From: an uncultured Candidatus Saccharibacteria bacterium
GTDB taxonomy: Bacteria > Patescibacteriota > Saccharimonadia > Saccharimonadales > Saccharimonadaceae
DNA: 64,000 nucleotides
Direction: 5' to 3'
NCBI GenBank assembly: GCA_948851665.1
Contig: CAQOWG010000006.1
Span: 4,026 to 68,025, forward strand
The notes under the pieces were generated by a model, which made no database searches, had not been told where the DNA came from, and worked only from the letters and a program-made list of their open reading frames with translations. Shown piece by piece: positions 16,694 to 25,144 of the stretch. The number at the start of each line of letters is the position of its first letter. Position 1 is the first letter of the stretch. The translations under genes were made by a program, and so were the position numbers.

Positions 16694-16711
16694 GTACCAC
16701 GTTGAAATTAA
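16694..16711. repeat. Attachment-site direct repeat, distal copy
   Basis: Identical 18 bp to 2344-2361. The base after the repeat differs (A here, G at 2362), setting the repeat limit. Confidence 0.88.
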
Positions 16712-16731
16712 AGTTGGAATAAAATTAAGCA

Positions 16732-18009
16732 ATGATGAGCCATTTTGAAGGTTGGCAGCACTCTGACAATGAAAACAGTAATTACGCCACTAACTATCGT
16801 CGATTAATTATTAGTGTGGTCGTTATCGCCGTGTTGGCTGTTATTGCTTTTGGAATTTGGTTAGTTCATGATTTGCTCGAAACGCGGCGTCTTGATGAGA
16901 CGTCGGTGGTATTGAGTAATGATTTGACGGCTGAGTTTGGATCCGAAATGAAAATATCCGATTACGTTTGGCATCTTGAAGGATCCATGGTGAATGATAC
17001 TACAATTGACACAACGCAGCTTGGACCAATCACTGTTGAGCTTCAGTATTATAATAGCAAGAACAAGAAGCGTACTAAGCAATTCACAGTCAATGTTGTC
17101 GACACAACAAAACCCACCATTTATGGGCAGAACTTACAAGTAGTCAATATCGGTCATGACGGGGTACTGACGGATTTAATGCTGAGTGGCGATAATTTTG
17201 ACGATCATCCGACTCGTGAAGTAAATGGGCAGTATGATTTGGGTAAAGCCGGTGATTATGCACTGGAATATATCGTGTCGGATTCGAGCGGCAATACCAC
17301 GCGTCGATCTTTTACTCTGCGAGTTGTCGAACCAATAGTTAATCCGGGCGGGCAAATTAGCACGACGAATAACGCCACAAAAGGAACGCCAATTGCAGAA
17401 ATCATTGATGGATATAAAAATGACAACGTTGAAATCGGAATTGATGTCTCGTCATGGCAGGGCGAGATTGATTGGGCGGAGGCGAAAGCAGCCGGCGTAG
17501 AGTTTGCAATGATTAGGGCGGGTTACCAAGTGGAATATGGTGGAGAATACATACTTGATAAGTATTTTCAGAAAAATATTGCTGATGCAACTGCGGTAGG
17601 ACTACCGGTTGGTGTGTATTTTTATTCTTGCGCGAATAGCGTTGATGAGGCCGACAACCAAGCCAAGTGGGTGCTTGAGCAAGTTGGGGACTATCCGCTC
17701 GAACTCGGTGTAGCGTTTGACTGGGAGGAATGGGGAGAGTTTAATCATGCTGGCATGAGTTTCTATACTCTGCAAAAGGCTGCCGACGCTTTTCTTGGTA
17801 CGATAGAAAACGCAGGCTACAGCAGTATGCTCTATGGAAGTAAAAACTATCTTGAGAGATTCTGGCAACGCAATACGCGACCAGTTTGGCTCGCCCAATA
17901 TTATGATCGCCCGACGTATAATCGTAATTTTCAAATGTGGCAACTGGCTGATACTGGCATAGTACCAGGCATTGATGGATATGTTGATTTAGATATACGT
18001 TATAAATAA
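16732..18009 (+). CDS. Membrane-anchored GH25 lysozyme with Ig-like domain
   Basis: 425 residues. One N-terminal membrane segment (RLIISVVVIAVLAVIAFGIW), then an Ig-like/DUF5011-type region (~60-200), then a glycoside hydrolase 25 domain from about 235 (IGIDVSSWQGEIDW ... MIRAGYQ ... VYFYSCANS ... VAFDWEEW). The DWEEW acidic pair is catalytic in this family, which cleaves the MurNAc-GlcNAc bond. Likely roles are self wall remodelling or attack on the host cell wall. It is the first gene right of the element. Before insertion its ATG lay only about 30 bp beyond the tRNA repeat. No strong SD is visible. Confidence 0.88.
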   Translation: MMSHFEGWQHSDNENSNYATNYRRLIISVVVIAVLAVIAFGIWLVHDLLETRRLDETSVVLSNDLTAEFGSEMKISDYVWHLEGSMVNDTTIDTTQLGPITVELQYYNSKNKKRTKQFTVNVVDTTKPTIYGQNLQVVNIGHDGVLTDLMLSGDNFDDHPTREVNGQYDLGKAGDYALEYIVSDSSGNTTRRSFTLRVVEPIVNPGGQISTTNNATKGTPIAEIIDGYKNDNVEIGIDVSSWQGEIDWAEAKAAGVEFAMIRAGYQVEYGGEYILDKYFQKNIADATAVGLPVGVYFYSCANSVDEADNQAKWVLEQVGDYPLELGVAFDWEEWGEFNHAGMSFYTLQKAADAFLGTIENAGYSSMLYGSKNYLERFWQRNTRPVWLAQYYDRPTYNRNFQMWQLADTGIVPGIDGYVDLDIRYK

Positions 18010-18010
18010 A

Positions 18011-21000
18011 CTACAGTAAGTCGATATTGTCTTCGCTACGGTCTTGAATGTTTTGCAAAATAAAATTACGGCTGCGGACGGGGACTTGATATTTATCGAA
18101 AAGAGCTTGGTCAAGTTGAACAATAGGTCGCTCAAAGATTTTACTATCTAGATTTGGCACTGGGATATAGCGATATTTGTCTTTAGCAGTATTTTGAGAA
18201 GTTTTAGCAATGTAAAGCAGGGCACGAAAGAACTTTGTCATAAAGTATTTAGCCATACGATATGCTTCATCCTGATTTTTGAACGGTCCAAATTCGATAA
18301 AAGTTTCTGAGCAAACATCGCCAGGTTGCGCTACGCAAATGTTAGAATAAGAACCACCAAGGCCAACACGTTCAGACATGTTGCCCCAGGCTTTAGGTAC
18401 GAAGAGTTTCCAAGCATCGATATTGGTACTAATTTTAGGAAGATCTTTGCGAGGGATGTATTTATATCCACGCGTAATATCATCAAAAAGTCCAAAAAGG
18501 CGGACGTCATTTTTATGCTGAGCTTCATCTTGTAAAACGAGGTTGTACTTCTCCGGGCGACGCAAGGGATCGGCATAGAAACCATAAGGTTTACGTGCTG
18601 AACCGAGTGCAGAAATCTTGGGTGAATTCGATAATAGATCGATTAGGCAAGTTAGTTCGTCAGGTTTAACAACTTCATTCGCAGAAAGTGGCAAAATTTG
18701 TGGGAGTGGAATCTCTCCAACAAACTTTCCTGCTTCGTATTGTTTGATAGTGCCATTATTATAGTAGTTTTTATCACGTAGGACGATGTTAACACCGCCC
18801 GTACCAAAACCAGGAAAAAGTTTTTCGGCAGTGCGACCATTGTAGTTGTCAATGCTGACCAAATGTGGATCACGTTTATAAATAGAGTGATTGATTTGGC
18901 CGAGACCGTTGTGATTGTTGGGTTTTTGCCAACCAAGCGGGAAGACCATACAAAGAACCTCTGGATCAAGGTCTACTGCTAATTTATAAAAATCAGCATA
19001 AACTTGGCGATGGCCCTGCTGATAAGGCGGGTTGGAAATAATAATATCCGGCTTGAAAGTTTTGGGCATTTTGACTCCTTTCTGAAAGTTGATAATTTGT
19101 AAATTTTTGGAAATAAGTTTAATTTCAGCAGTAGAAAACTTAATGAGGCCGGTCAAAGTATTCAGGACGGAGCGCTGATAGATTGCTGAGCTGCTACCGG
19201 CAAAAATTTGTTGCGTGAGAATATGCAAATAACAATCATGATCGCTCGTAAACTTGGGTCGTAAATTTTGATACAGTCGGCGAGCGATACGTGCAATAAA
19301 AACACCACTACTAGCAGCAGGATCAAAAAAGACAGAATCTGGAGACCTAAAAATGTAAGGGTTGTTTTGTTCTAGCAAATCGAGCATTTTGTCGATGACA
19401 GTTATTGGAGTAAATATCTCACCACCCCGTGGAACGGATATGTATTGGAAGATTTGCTCAGAAAGGCTTTTAGTGCGGCAAAGAAACTCCGCGATGGCAA
19501 GGTTAAGGTTTTCTTCGTCAAAAAGTTCTTCGGAGACCAAATGCATGAGTTCGGATTTTGTAATACCGACAATCTTCGAGAGGTCTTTAGCAGGAACTTG
19601 TTGCAATAAATCAGAAAACTTTATATCATTAAATGAATATTTCGGAGTATATAGGTGTAATAAAAATGGAATACTCCGAATCAGCTCGCCCAATTGGTAT
19701 GCATAGAAGTCAGTAATCTCACGACGTGCTTTATGCAAACGCGACATAGTTTCGACAGGAGTCTGAGTGCGCGTGCTACGATGTACGATTGGCGTGATCT
19801 GCCCGATTTTACGCAGAATGAGTTTGGTGCGAGCAGAAAATTTTATACTTGGATCAATCTTAAACAAGTACCTAACGCGGGTGAATCCGCTGTCGACAAC
19901 TTCACGTGCCATAAGTCGCTTTGGCAATGAAGAAATTTCTGCGGGCGTGAGTGTGCGCCAAATTCCCTGCTCGATGTAAGAGACCTTGAGATACTTAAAT
20001 AAATCGTCGAGATGCTTTTGACCGCAAAGATTTTGTGCATAGTCCTGGAGGATAGTAAGGCAACGGGCAGGGTTAAAATCAAAAATATGGGCTGCTTTTT
20101 GGTTCTGAGCACGGAAAGCGGCTTGGAGATACTGAGCCGAACTAACACGAGTCAAGTCATTTGAGTCATAGAGCATAACAACAGCAGACCATGCCGGCAC
20201 AGTAATCCCAGTGGTAAGCTGACCGCAGCTGAGAGTGATTGTGCGAGTAGACTTTGGGTGATTGCCGATGGCCTGTCGAACAGCGGTAAGGGTCTTAGGG
20301 CCATGGACGGAAGCATCGCGGCCGGCCGCAAGAATGATTCGATAGCTACTGAATACTGGGTGCTTTTGTAATTGTGCGCGCATAACTCGGCAAGATTCCA
20401 CGTCCGTAAGCAGCCATAGTGAATGCGGGTCAGAAAGTTCTCTAGCGAGGAAGTCAAGTTGTGCTTCGTGATCAGAAAATGACTCTGACAAACGAAACTC
20501 TAGTGGAGGAAGCGTGGTTGCAGTATTTTGTTCATCTAGGTAGGTCCAGTTGTAGATTTGCTCGTCGCTAAATTCTTGATTTGCTAAAATTCGAAAAGGC
20601 GTGCCGGAAAGAACCAATGTAAAATCGCTTTTGACGCGGTCAAAAATGGCACGAGATTTAATAGTGCCGGCTCCGTCGTGCCCCTCGTCAATAATTAGTA
20701 AATCCCAAGGTTGTTCAACTTCAAAAATCCAACGGTTCTTAGCCTTAAGCTCGTTAGAAGTCGAATCCTTTCCTTTGATGTCTTGAAGCGAGATGAAGTG
20801 GATGAGCGGTCGCATGAGTAAAGTTTGATCTTTTAACAACTCAGTACGAGAATAAACTCGTTCAGTTCCGCATTGAGAACGGGCAGATGTAAAAATTAAT
20901 TCACTAGTTGGGGCTATATAGCGAAAGAAATCATGCGCCCAGGAATCTGCTATGGCGGGGCGATTAGTAATAATGAGGATACGCTTAGCAGCAATCTGTT

Positions 21001-21148
21001 TGGCGAAATCGTAGGCAGCAAGAGTTTTGCCGAAACGGGGCTTTGCGTTCCAGAGGAACTTACGACGAGCAGGATTTTTTTCTTGTCGCCAAAAAGCGAG
21101 GGTCTTTTCGATGGCTTCTTGTTGAGGTAAGCGCAGGGTATATTTCAT
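18011..21148 (-). CDS. DEAD-like helicase-Eco57I adenine methylase fusion (resident)
   Basis: 1045 residues. A superfamily 2 helicase (LWNAKPRFGKT near 39, LLIIDEGHDG, LSGTPF, ITLSCGQLTTG) is followed by an N6-adenine methylase with motif I FFDPAASSGVFIARI and motif IV ISNPPYQQG (~705). The start at 21148 overlaps the upstream methylase stop as ATGA and has SD AGGAGAAG. It resembles the element's 1363-aa protein but lacks the GIY-YIG domain, so cleavage must come from elsewhere or be absent. Probably restriction-modification or defence. Confidence 0.8.
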   Translation of the reverse strand: MKYTLRLPQQEAIEKTLAFWRQEKNPARRKFLWNAKPRFGKTLAAYDFAKQIAAKRILIITNRPAIADSWAHDFFRYIAPTSELIFTSARSQCGTERVYSRTELLKDQTLLMRPLIHFISLQDIKGKDSTSNELKAKNRWIFEVEQPWDLLIIDEGHDGAGTIKSRAIFDRVKSDFTLVLSGTPFRILANQEFSDEQIYNWTYLDEQNTATTLPPLEFRLSESFSDHEAQLDFLARELSDPHSLWLLTDVESCRVMRAQLQKHPVFSSYRIILAAGRDASVHGPKTLTAVRQAIGNHPKSTRTITLSCGQLTTGITVPAWSAVVMLYDSNDLTRVSSAQYLQAAFRAQNQKAAHIFDFNPARCLTILQDYAQNLCGQKHLDDLFKYLKVSYIEQGIWRTLTPAEISSLPKRLMAREVVDSGFTRVRYLFKIDPSIKFSARTKLILRKIGQITPIVHRSTRTQTPVETMSRLHKARREITDFYAYQLGELIRSIPFLLHLYTPKYSFNDIKFSDLLQQVPAKDLSKIVGITKSELMHLVSEELFDEENLNLAIAEFLCRTKSLSEQIFQYISVPRGGEIFTPITVIDKMLDLLEQNNPYIFRSPDSVFFDPAASSGVFIARIARRLYQNLRPKFTSDHDCYLHILTQQIFAGSSSAIYQRSVLNTLTGLIKFSTAEIKLISKNLQIINFQKGVKMPKTFKPDIIISNPPYQQGHRQVYADFYKLAVDLDPEVLCMVFPLGWQKPNNHNGLGQINHSIYKRDPHLVSIDNYNGRTAEKLFPGFGTGGVNIVLRDKNYYNNGTIKQYEAGKFVGEIPLPQILPLSANEVVKPDELTCLIDLLSNSPKISALGSARKPYGFYADPLRRPEKYNLVLQDEAQHKNDVRLFGLFDDITRGYKYIPRKDLPKISTNIDAWKLFVPKAWGNMSERVGLGGSYSNICVAQPGDVCSETFIEFGPFKNQDEAYRMAKYFMTKFFRALLYIAKTSQNTAKDKYRYIPVPNLDSKIFERPIVQLDQALFDKYQVPVRSRNFILQNIQDRSEDNIDLL

Positions 21149-21615
21149 CCTTTCTTCTCCTTGGGAAAAATAGTTGGCGTCATGCAAAACTCAAAGTTAC
21201 GAACCTTCTGCCAAAATGGAAAAGTAATTTTTGAATTGTCTCGCAATAAATCAGCTGCGATAAAGTTCTGCGCGAGAATTTGCTCCAGGAGTGGCGTAAA
21301 ACGATAATCAGGTTGTGAATATCGAGTGACAAAGTTAGTAGCCAGTAACTGCAAACGATGCCGAGTTTCAGCAATGGCGATTGGTCGAATATCTATACCG
21401 TACAAATTGGCAACAGTAAGTAAAACATCATTTTGAAGTACAGTAGCAGAATGATGTTGAATCTTTTGAAGACGGCGATCTAGGATTTCAACAAGAAAGT
21501 TGCCATCGCCACAACCGGGCTCAAAAAGTTTGGTACTTGGATTAGATAATTGCGGCTCAGCATAGTCGCAAAGTAAGCGCACTGTGGCGGGCGGCGTAAT
21601 CCCTGCCTGCGTCAT
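21145..21615 (-). CDS. Small adenine methylase subunit
   Basis: 156 residues beginning ITPPATVRLLCDYA and carrying motif I KLFEPGCGDGNFLVEIL. This is an N6-adenine methylase AdoMet-binding lobe without an NPPY motif of its own. It is coupled (ATGA) to the helicase-methylase gene, which carries NPPY, so the two likely form one enzyme. Its ATG is 1 nt after the stop of the thioredoxin-like gene. Confidence 0.72.
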   Translation of the reverse strand: MTQAGITPPATVRLLCDYAEPQLSNPSTKLFEPGCGDGNFLVEILDRRLQKIQHHSATVLQNDVLLTVANLYGIDIRPIAIAETRHRLQLLATNFVTRYSQPDYRFTPLLEQILAQNFIAADLLRDNSKITFPFWQKVRNFEFCMTPTIFPKEKKG

Positions 21616-21616
21616 G

Positions 21617-22084
21617 TCAATCTTTCATGATAATGTGATCAGTGAACCAGGTAGAAAAACCGTCAAGAGTAGAGTAAGCAGAAACGTCTTCACTGTTGTC
21701 CGCTTCAAGAAAGTCGATCGGCTTGCCACGACGAAAAACGACAAAGCTTGGGTAGAATTTGAGCCCAGGCACAAGCCCACTTTCGCGTAAACCAGAATAA
21801 TCGATTTCGTAGATTACGAGATGATGAATACTGGCGAACTCTTTGATAATTTTACGCAAATCATCAGCCGTGCGACAACCAGGCTGTGAAACGAAGAGCG
21901 CGAACGATTGCTGTTTAATAATTTTGTCCTCGACATCCTCAATCGTAGTGTTGATGATTTGGCCTTCGCCATACATTTCGTTGCTGAGTTCAAACTTAGC
22001 GTCACGAATAATCATAAAAACAGCCAAGATGATAACGAGTCCAGCGATTATTACGGAAAATACAGGAATTATTCTTTTGCTCAT
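21617..22084 (-). CDS. Membrane-anchored thioredoxin-like protein
   Basis: 155 residues: one N-terminal membrane helix (FSVIIAGLVIILAVFMII), then a thioredoxin-like domain with SFALFVSQPGCRTADDL and FYPSFVVFRRGKPIDF. The usual CxxC is reduced to a single Cys (PGCRTA), so classic disulfide exchange is doubtful. TAATG overlap with the upstream rhodanese-like gene. Confidence 0.6.
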   Translation of the reverse strand: MSKRIIPVFSVIIAGLVIILAVFMIIRDAKFELSNEMYGEGQIINTTIEDVEDKIIKQQSFALFVSQPGCRTADDLRKIIKEFASIHHLVIYEIDYSGLRESGLVPGLKFYPSFVVFRRGKPIDFLEADNSEDVSAYSTLDGFSTWFTDHIIMKD

Positions 22085-22815
22085 TATTTCTTTAGCTCAT
22101 GTAATTTACTAAAATCGATTTGATGATAAGGAACCTTCCAGAAAGCGTAATTCGTTTGACCGTCCTGTTTATATTTGACAGTGATATCATGCTCACCCTC
22201 ATAAGTCCAGTAAGCGCCGACATTGTAAATCTTGTCAGCATCCCAACCAAGTTTTACTAACATTTGTTTAGTCATGCCAGCGTAACCACCGCCACCACAC
22301 ATGATAAAAATGGTTTTGTCTTGCGGGAAAAGATCCTTAAGAACCTGAAGTGATTCAGTATAGTTGGGTTTATAGTTCCCATCTTTGTCTTGAGTAAAAA
22401 GGGTTTTGCCAGTATAGGTGTTGCCGACTTCCTCAGGAAGGCCAGTGACGTTGACGAGGTATGGCAAAGGTACAATTTCAAAACCTTCAACAAAGCCGGA
22501 GAGATATGAATCGCCACCAATAGCGGCATAATCACCAGGATCAATGAGCATGCGCATGTCGCGATAAACGACATCATTGCGACCGAGATACTGGTCAAGA
22601 GTGGCCTCGTTGATATTTTTATCGATACCAAATTGTTCGCCACGAATACCATCAGAGAGTTCCGGTGAAGGGAGGTCTGAGACAGACTCATCAGGATGTG
22701 GCTCAGAAAGGGCTCGACCAAGCATAATAAAACCGGCAGCAATAGCAACAACCACGACGAGACCAGCTAATAATGGTAGGAGGGGTTTTTGAGATTTAGA
22801 AATACACTGTACCAT
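22084..22815 (-). CDS. Membrane-anchored rhodanese-like protein
   Basis: 243 residues with an N-terminal membrane helix (LLAGLVVVVAIAAGFIML) and a rhodanese-like domain: DMRMLIDPGDYA near the front, then the active-site loop IMCGGGGYAG followed by LGWDADKIYNVGAYW. The Cys is positioned for sulfur transfer, but rhodanese folds also have non-catalytic roles. TATAAT (22823-22828, minus) is 7 nt before the ATG, suggesting a leaderless mRNA. Confidence 0.7.
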   Translation of the reverse strand: MVQCISKSQKPLLPLLAGLVVVVAIAAGFIMLGRALSEPHPDESVSDLPSPELSDGIRGEQFGIDKNINEATLDQYLGRNDVVYRDMRMLIDPGDYAAIGGDSYLSGFVEGFEIVPLPYLVNVTGLPEEVGNTYTGKTLFTQDKDGNYKPNYTESLQVLKDLFPQDKTIFIMCGGGGYAGMTKQMLVKLGWDADKIYNVGAYWTYEGEHDITVKYKQDGQTNYAFWKVPYHQIDFSKLHELKK

Positions 22816-22839
22816 ATAATATATTATACTACATATTTA

Positions 22840-23406
22840 TCACTCTCGATAACCTTTAGCGAGTAATGACGCCTCGATTTGTTCTATACGAGCAAAAACT
22901 GAGGTAAAAAAACGCGTAAGAATAGGCTTGATATTATGGAAGTTAACAGACATATGTTTGGTAGCACAGGCTAGACGAATTTCTGAAAGCTGGCGGCGCA
23001 AAGTAGGGACAAGCGATAATGAGATACAGACAAGGATCTTGATGTCGGCGGTATCAATATGGAAAAACTTGAGCGGAGCACATAACTTTTGGATTGTGAC
23101 GGCAATTTCAAGGTTGCTCGTAGTGCTGGCATAGACCATGGTCATTTGGCAGACGATTAAGAGCTTATAAGAAATCCAAATGGCATTTTCGAGATTATCT
23201 AACCAGAAATTAAAAAGAAAGGCCAGCAGAATGAATGGCATAAATTTGAGCGTGCCGAAGATAATTTTGCGCAGGCTAGACTGGGCAAGAACACAGACGG
23301 CGAGTGTAAGTAAGAAATTAACAAGGATTAAAATGAGAATCCAGTAGTTATTAGGCAGAAAAAAAGTGGTTGTCGTATAAATAAGAAAAAGGAAAAATTT
23401 AATCAT
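22840..23406 (-). CDS. ecfT: ECF transporter transmembrane component EcfT
   Basis: 188 residues, mostly hydrophobic helices (FFLFLIYTTTTFFLPNNYW, ILILILVNFLLTLAVCVL, FMPFILLAFLFNFW). The cytosolic part ends in SLVPTLRRQLSEIRLACATKHM, typical of EcfT coupling helices. It joins the ATPase to the S component. It starts within the ecfA stop through the 8-nt overlap ATGATTAA. Somewhat shorter than the usual ~260 residues. Confidence 0.82.
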   Translation of the reverse strand: MIKFFLFLIYTTTTFFLPNNYWILILILVNFLLTLAVCVLAQSSLRKIIFGTLKFMPFILLAFLFNFWLDNLENAIWISYKLLIVCQMTMVYASTTSNLEIAVTIQKLCAPLKFFHIDTADIKILVCISLSLVPTLRRQLSEIRLACATKHMSVNFHNIKPILTRFFTSVFARIEQIEASLLAKGYRE

Positions 23407-24196
23407 GATGAATTTTATTTATTAAAGTGTGCGATAACTCGGCAATGGTAAAATCTTTAAGTTCCAAATCTATATTAGACTTTTGCAGTGCTTCTGCAAT
23501 TTGTAAAATTGTTGGCAAAACTAGACCGTGCTGGCGCAAAAAATCAGCCTGGTCGAGCAGCCGAGAGCGAGGTATTTCAGCAATTATGCGACCACTTTCT
23601 AAAACTAACGTGCGGTCAGCCAGCAAAATTTCATCAGCGGCGTTAGTGAGTAATAATATAGTGCAACCTTGGTTCTTGAGGTTACGGATAATAGTGTGAA
23701 TCTTGTCTTTACCAGCACTATCAATCATAGTGGTGGGCTCGTCCAAAATTAGATATTTAGCGTTAATTGCAAGTGCCTCAGCAATCATAATGCGTTGTTT
23801 TTGACCAAGCGATAGCTCGTAAAGATTGCGTTTCTTAAATTCCAACATGTCGACTTGCCGCAAGGCGTTATCTATACGCGAATCAATTTCCGATGGGCTC
23901 AAAGTTTGTAAGGCAAAAGATAATTCATCTCGGATATCACTGAAGATAATTTGATTCTCAGGATTTTGAAAAACAATGCCGATTGGCTGATTGCTGGGCT
24001 TATGACCGTCAACAGTGACCTCTCCAACGCGGAACCTAGTAAGCCCTGCCAAAATGCGTCCAAGAGTAGATTTTCCAGACCCATTTTTCCCAACCAAAGC
24101 CACACACTCGCCGGTTTTTACCGTGAGACTTACCCCGTTAAGGGCGTTCTCATGAGCGCCGCGGTAGCGAAACTTGAGGTTCTGTGCCTTAATCAT
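23399..24196 (-). CDS. ecfA: ECF transporter ATP-binding protein EcfA
   Basis: 265 residues from the ATG at 24196 (MIKAQNLKFRYRG). Walker A GKNGSGKSTL, Q-loop VFQNPENQI, signature ELSLGQKQR, Walker B YLILDEPTT. A single ATPase gene is present where ECF loci often have two, so it may act as a homodimer or with a partner encoded elsewhere. Overlaps folT and ecfT by 8 nt each. Confidence 0.88.
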   Translation of the reverse strand: MIKAQNLKFRYRGAHENALNGVSLTVKTGECVALVGKNGSGKSTLGRILAGLTRFRVGEVTVDGHKPSNQPIGIVFQNPENQIIFSDIRDELSFALQTLSPSEIDSRIDNALRQVDMLEFKKRNLYELSLGQKQRIMIAEALAINAKYLILDEPTTMIDSAGKDKIHTIIRNLKNQGCTILLLTNAADEILLADRTLVLESGRIIAEIPRSRLLDQADFLRQHGLVLPTILQIAEALQKSNIDLELKDFTIAELSHTLINKIHHD

Positions 24197-24809
24197 AGTC
24201 GGGTAATTTGGAATTATGTTCTTCAATTGGGTCGGCTGGGGCAGAATAAAGAATTCGACTGAGCGGTTTACGCAATAAGGCTTCAACTGCCAGGAAGATT
24301 ACGAAATGCGCTGGTGCAGTAATCAGGTTTTTATAAATGCGCCCGACTAGTAGAGGCCAGAAGGCTTGCCCAGAAGTGATGCTCGTCCATAGAGTATTGA
24401 GAGCAAGATTAGCGATCAGTGCAACGAGAACCAGCGCGATTGCGACTCGCAAAACGTACTGGCGATAAGACGGCTTATCTGGCGTAGGGCGATAAAGCAA
24501 AAAACCATAGATCAAAGCGGCGACGGCCGTAGTGATAGTGTAGCCGATAAAGAATGCTCCGCTCGGGAAAAGGGTTGCACCAATTAGATCGGCAAGAACA
24601 TTGAGAAGTAGAGTCCATTTCCAGCCAAGCCAGGTAGCGCAAAGCATAGTTGGCAAAAACCCAAAACTAATTTTCATGATGGGAGTTCTGACAGAAAGGA
24701 AACGCGATAGAACAATTAGTAAAGCCAAAAGGATGGCCGTGAGAATGATTTTTTTCAATCGAGAAATTGGATAGCCCGTAGTGATGTTTGACGGTGCACG
24801 TTTTTTCAT
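24189..24809 (-). CDS. folT: Folate-type ECF transporter S component
   Basis: 206 residues with about six membrane helices. KISFGFLPTMLCATWLGWKW and NVLADLIGATLFPSGAFFIGYT are characteristic of FolT-like folate-binding S components. First gene of folT-ecfA-ecfT. A predicted tetrahydrofolate riboswitch and an SD-sequestering hairpin precede it, which supports folate as substrate. AAGGAG lies 5 nt before the ATG. Confidence 0.85.
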   Translation of the reverse strand: MKKRAPSNITTGYPISRLKKIILTAILLALLIVLSRFLSVRTPIMKISFGFLPTMLCATWLGWKWTLLLNVLADLIGATLFPSGAFFIGYTITTAVAALIYGFLLYRPTPDKPSYRQYVLRVAIALVLVALIANLALNTLWTSITSGQAFWPLLVGRIYKNLITAPAHFVIFLAVEALLRKPLSRILYSAPADPIEEHNSKLPDYD

Positions 24810-24814
24810 AAAAA

Positions 24815-24845
24815 CTCCTTTTCTTCCGTAACGAAGAAAAGGAGA
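24815..24845 (-). promoter_or_regulatory. SD-sequestering hairpin before folT
   Basis: On the minus strand CTCCTTTTCTTC and GAAGAAAAGGAG form a 12-bp perfect stem with a 6-nt loop. The 3' arm contains the folT SD AAGGAG and is followed by TTTTT just before ATG. It can act as a translational off-switch and perhaps as a terminator, and is the natural expression platform for the upstream riboswitch. Confidence 0.75.
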
Positions 24846-24872
24846 GTTATTACTAAATCTGATTTTCTTTAT

Positions 24873-24958
24873 TAACGGAATGCGAATATAGATTAGCGAC
24901 TATTGTCTTGACCCGGCAGCAACTTCCCGTCTGCAGGGGCTTAACTATCTATATCCTA
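24873..24958 (-). promoter_or_regulatory. Tetrahydrofolate (THF) riboswitch, predicted
   Basis: Minus-strand RNA: GGAUAUAGAU pairs with AUCUAUAUU near the far end. GUUAAG follows the first strand. A hairpin built on GCAG/CUGC has a GGGAAGUU-type loop. The 3' side reads UCGCAUUCCG. These match the THF riboswitch pattern (GUUAAG, loop GGGAUGU, UUCGCAUCCG) recalled from the family. Position directly upstream of folT supports it. TATAAT at 24983-24988 is the likely promoter. Confidence 0.72.
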
Positions 24959-25007
24959 CTTTAATAAATACTGTTTATACACAGATTATAGCACAAATAT
25001 TAACGAA

Positions 25008-25133
25008 TTATATGTTTGGGAACTCTTTTTTGCCTAATCTATGTAAATAGGCTGCTACAAGAGATCCGGCAATAATAACGCCGACGATATCGGCTGCAAG
25101 AGCCGCCCATAGAACACCATTAATGCTATGCAT
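25008..25133 (-). CDS. Small membrane protein, 41 aa; possible MATE transporter remnant
   Basis: ATG at 25133 to TAA at 25008 encodes one strong membrane helix (WAALAADIVGVIIAGSLVAAY) followed by HRLGKKE. This resembles the last helix of MATE-family exporters, so it may be a decayed C-terminus. A TATAAC 6-7 nt before the ATG could give a leaderless mRNA. Low certainty. Confidence 0.35.
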   Translation of the reverse strand: MHSINGVLWAALAADIVGVIIAGSLVAAYLHRLGKKEFPNI

Positions 25134-25144
25134 GGCGTTGTTAT

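Larger units (their letters stand above)
2344..16711. mobile_element. Integrative element in tRNA-Arg(CCG) with serine recombinase and defence cargo
   Basis: The 18-bp sequence gtaccacgttgaaattaa occurs at 2344-2361 (end of the tRNA gene) and again at 16694-16711 in direct orientation. Between them are a serine recombinase adjacent to the tRNA-side repeat, a primase-helicase, a terminase-small-subunit-like HTH protein, a restriction/methylation module, a CdiA-CT-like nuclease and a PIN/ImmA-like pair. No capsid, portal, large terminase or conjugation gene is visible. It is therefore a phage satellite, plasmid-like or genomic-island element rather than a complete phage. The interior is visibly more A/T-rich than its flanks. 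Confidence 0.88.

Noticed and set aside
24873..24958. SRP (4.5S-like) RNA in the folT leader
   Set aside because: The G/C-rich GGAAG-like segment recalled the SRP loop, but the GUUAAG and UCGCAUUCCG elements and the folT context fit a THF riboswitch better.
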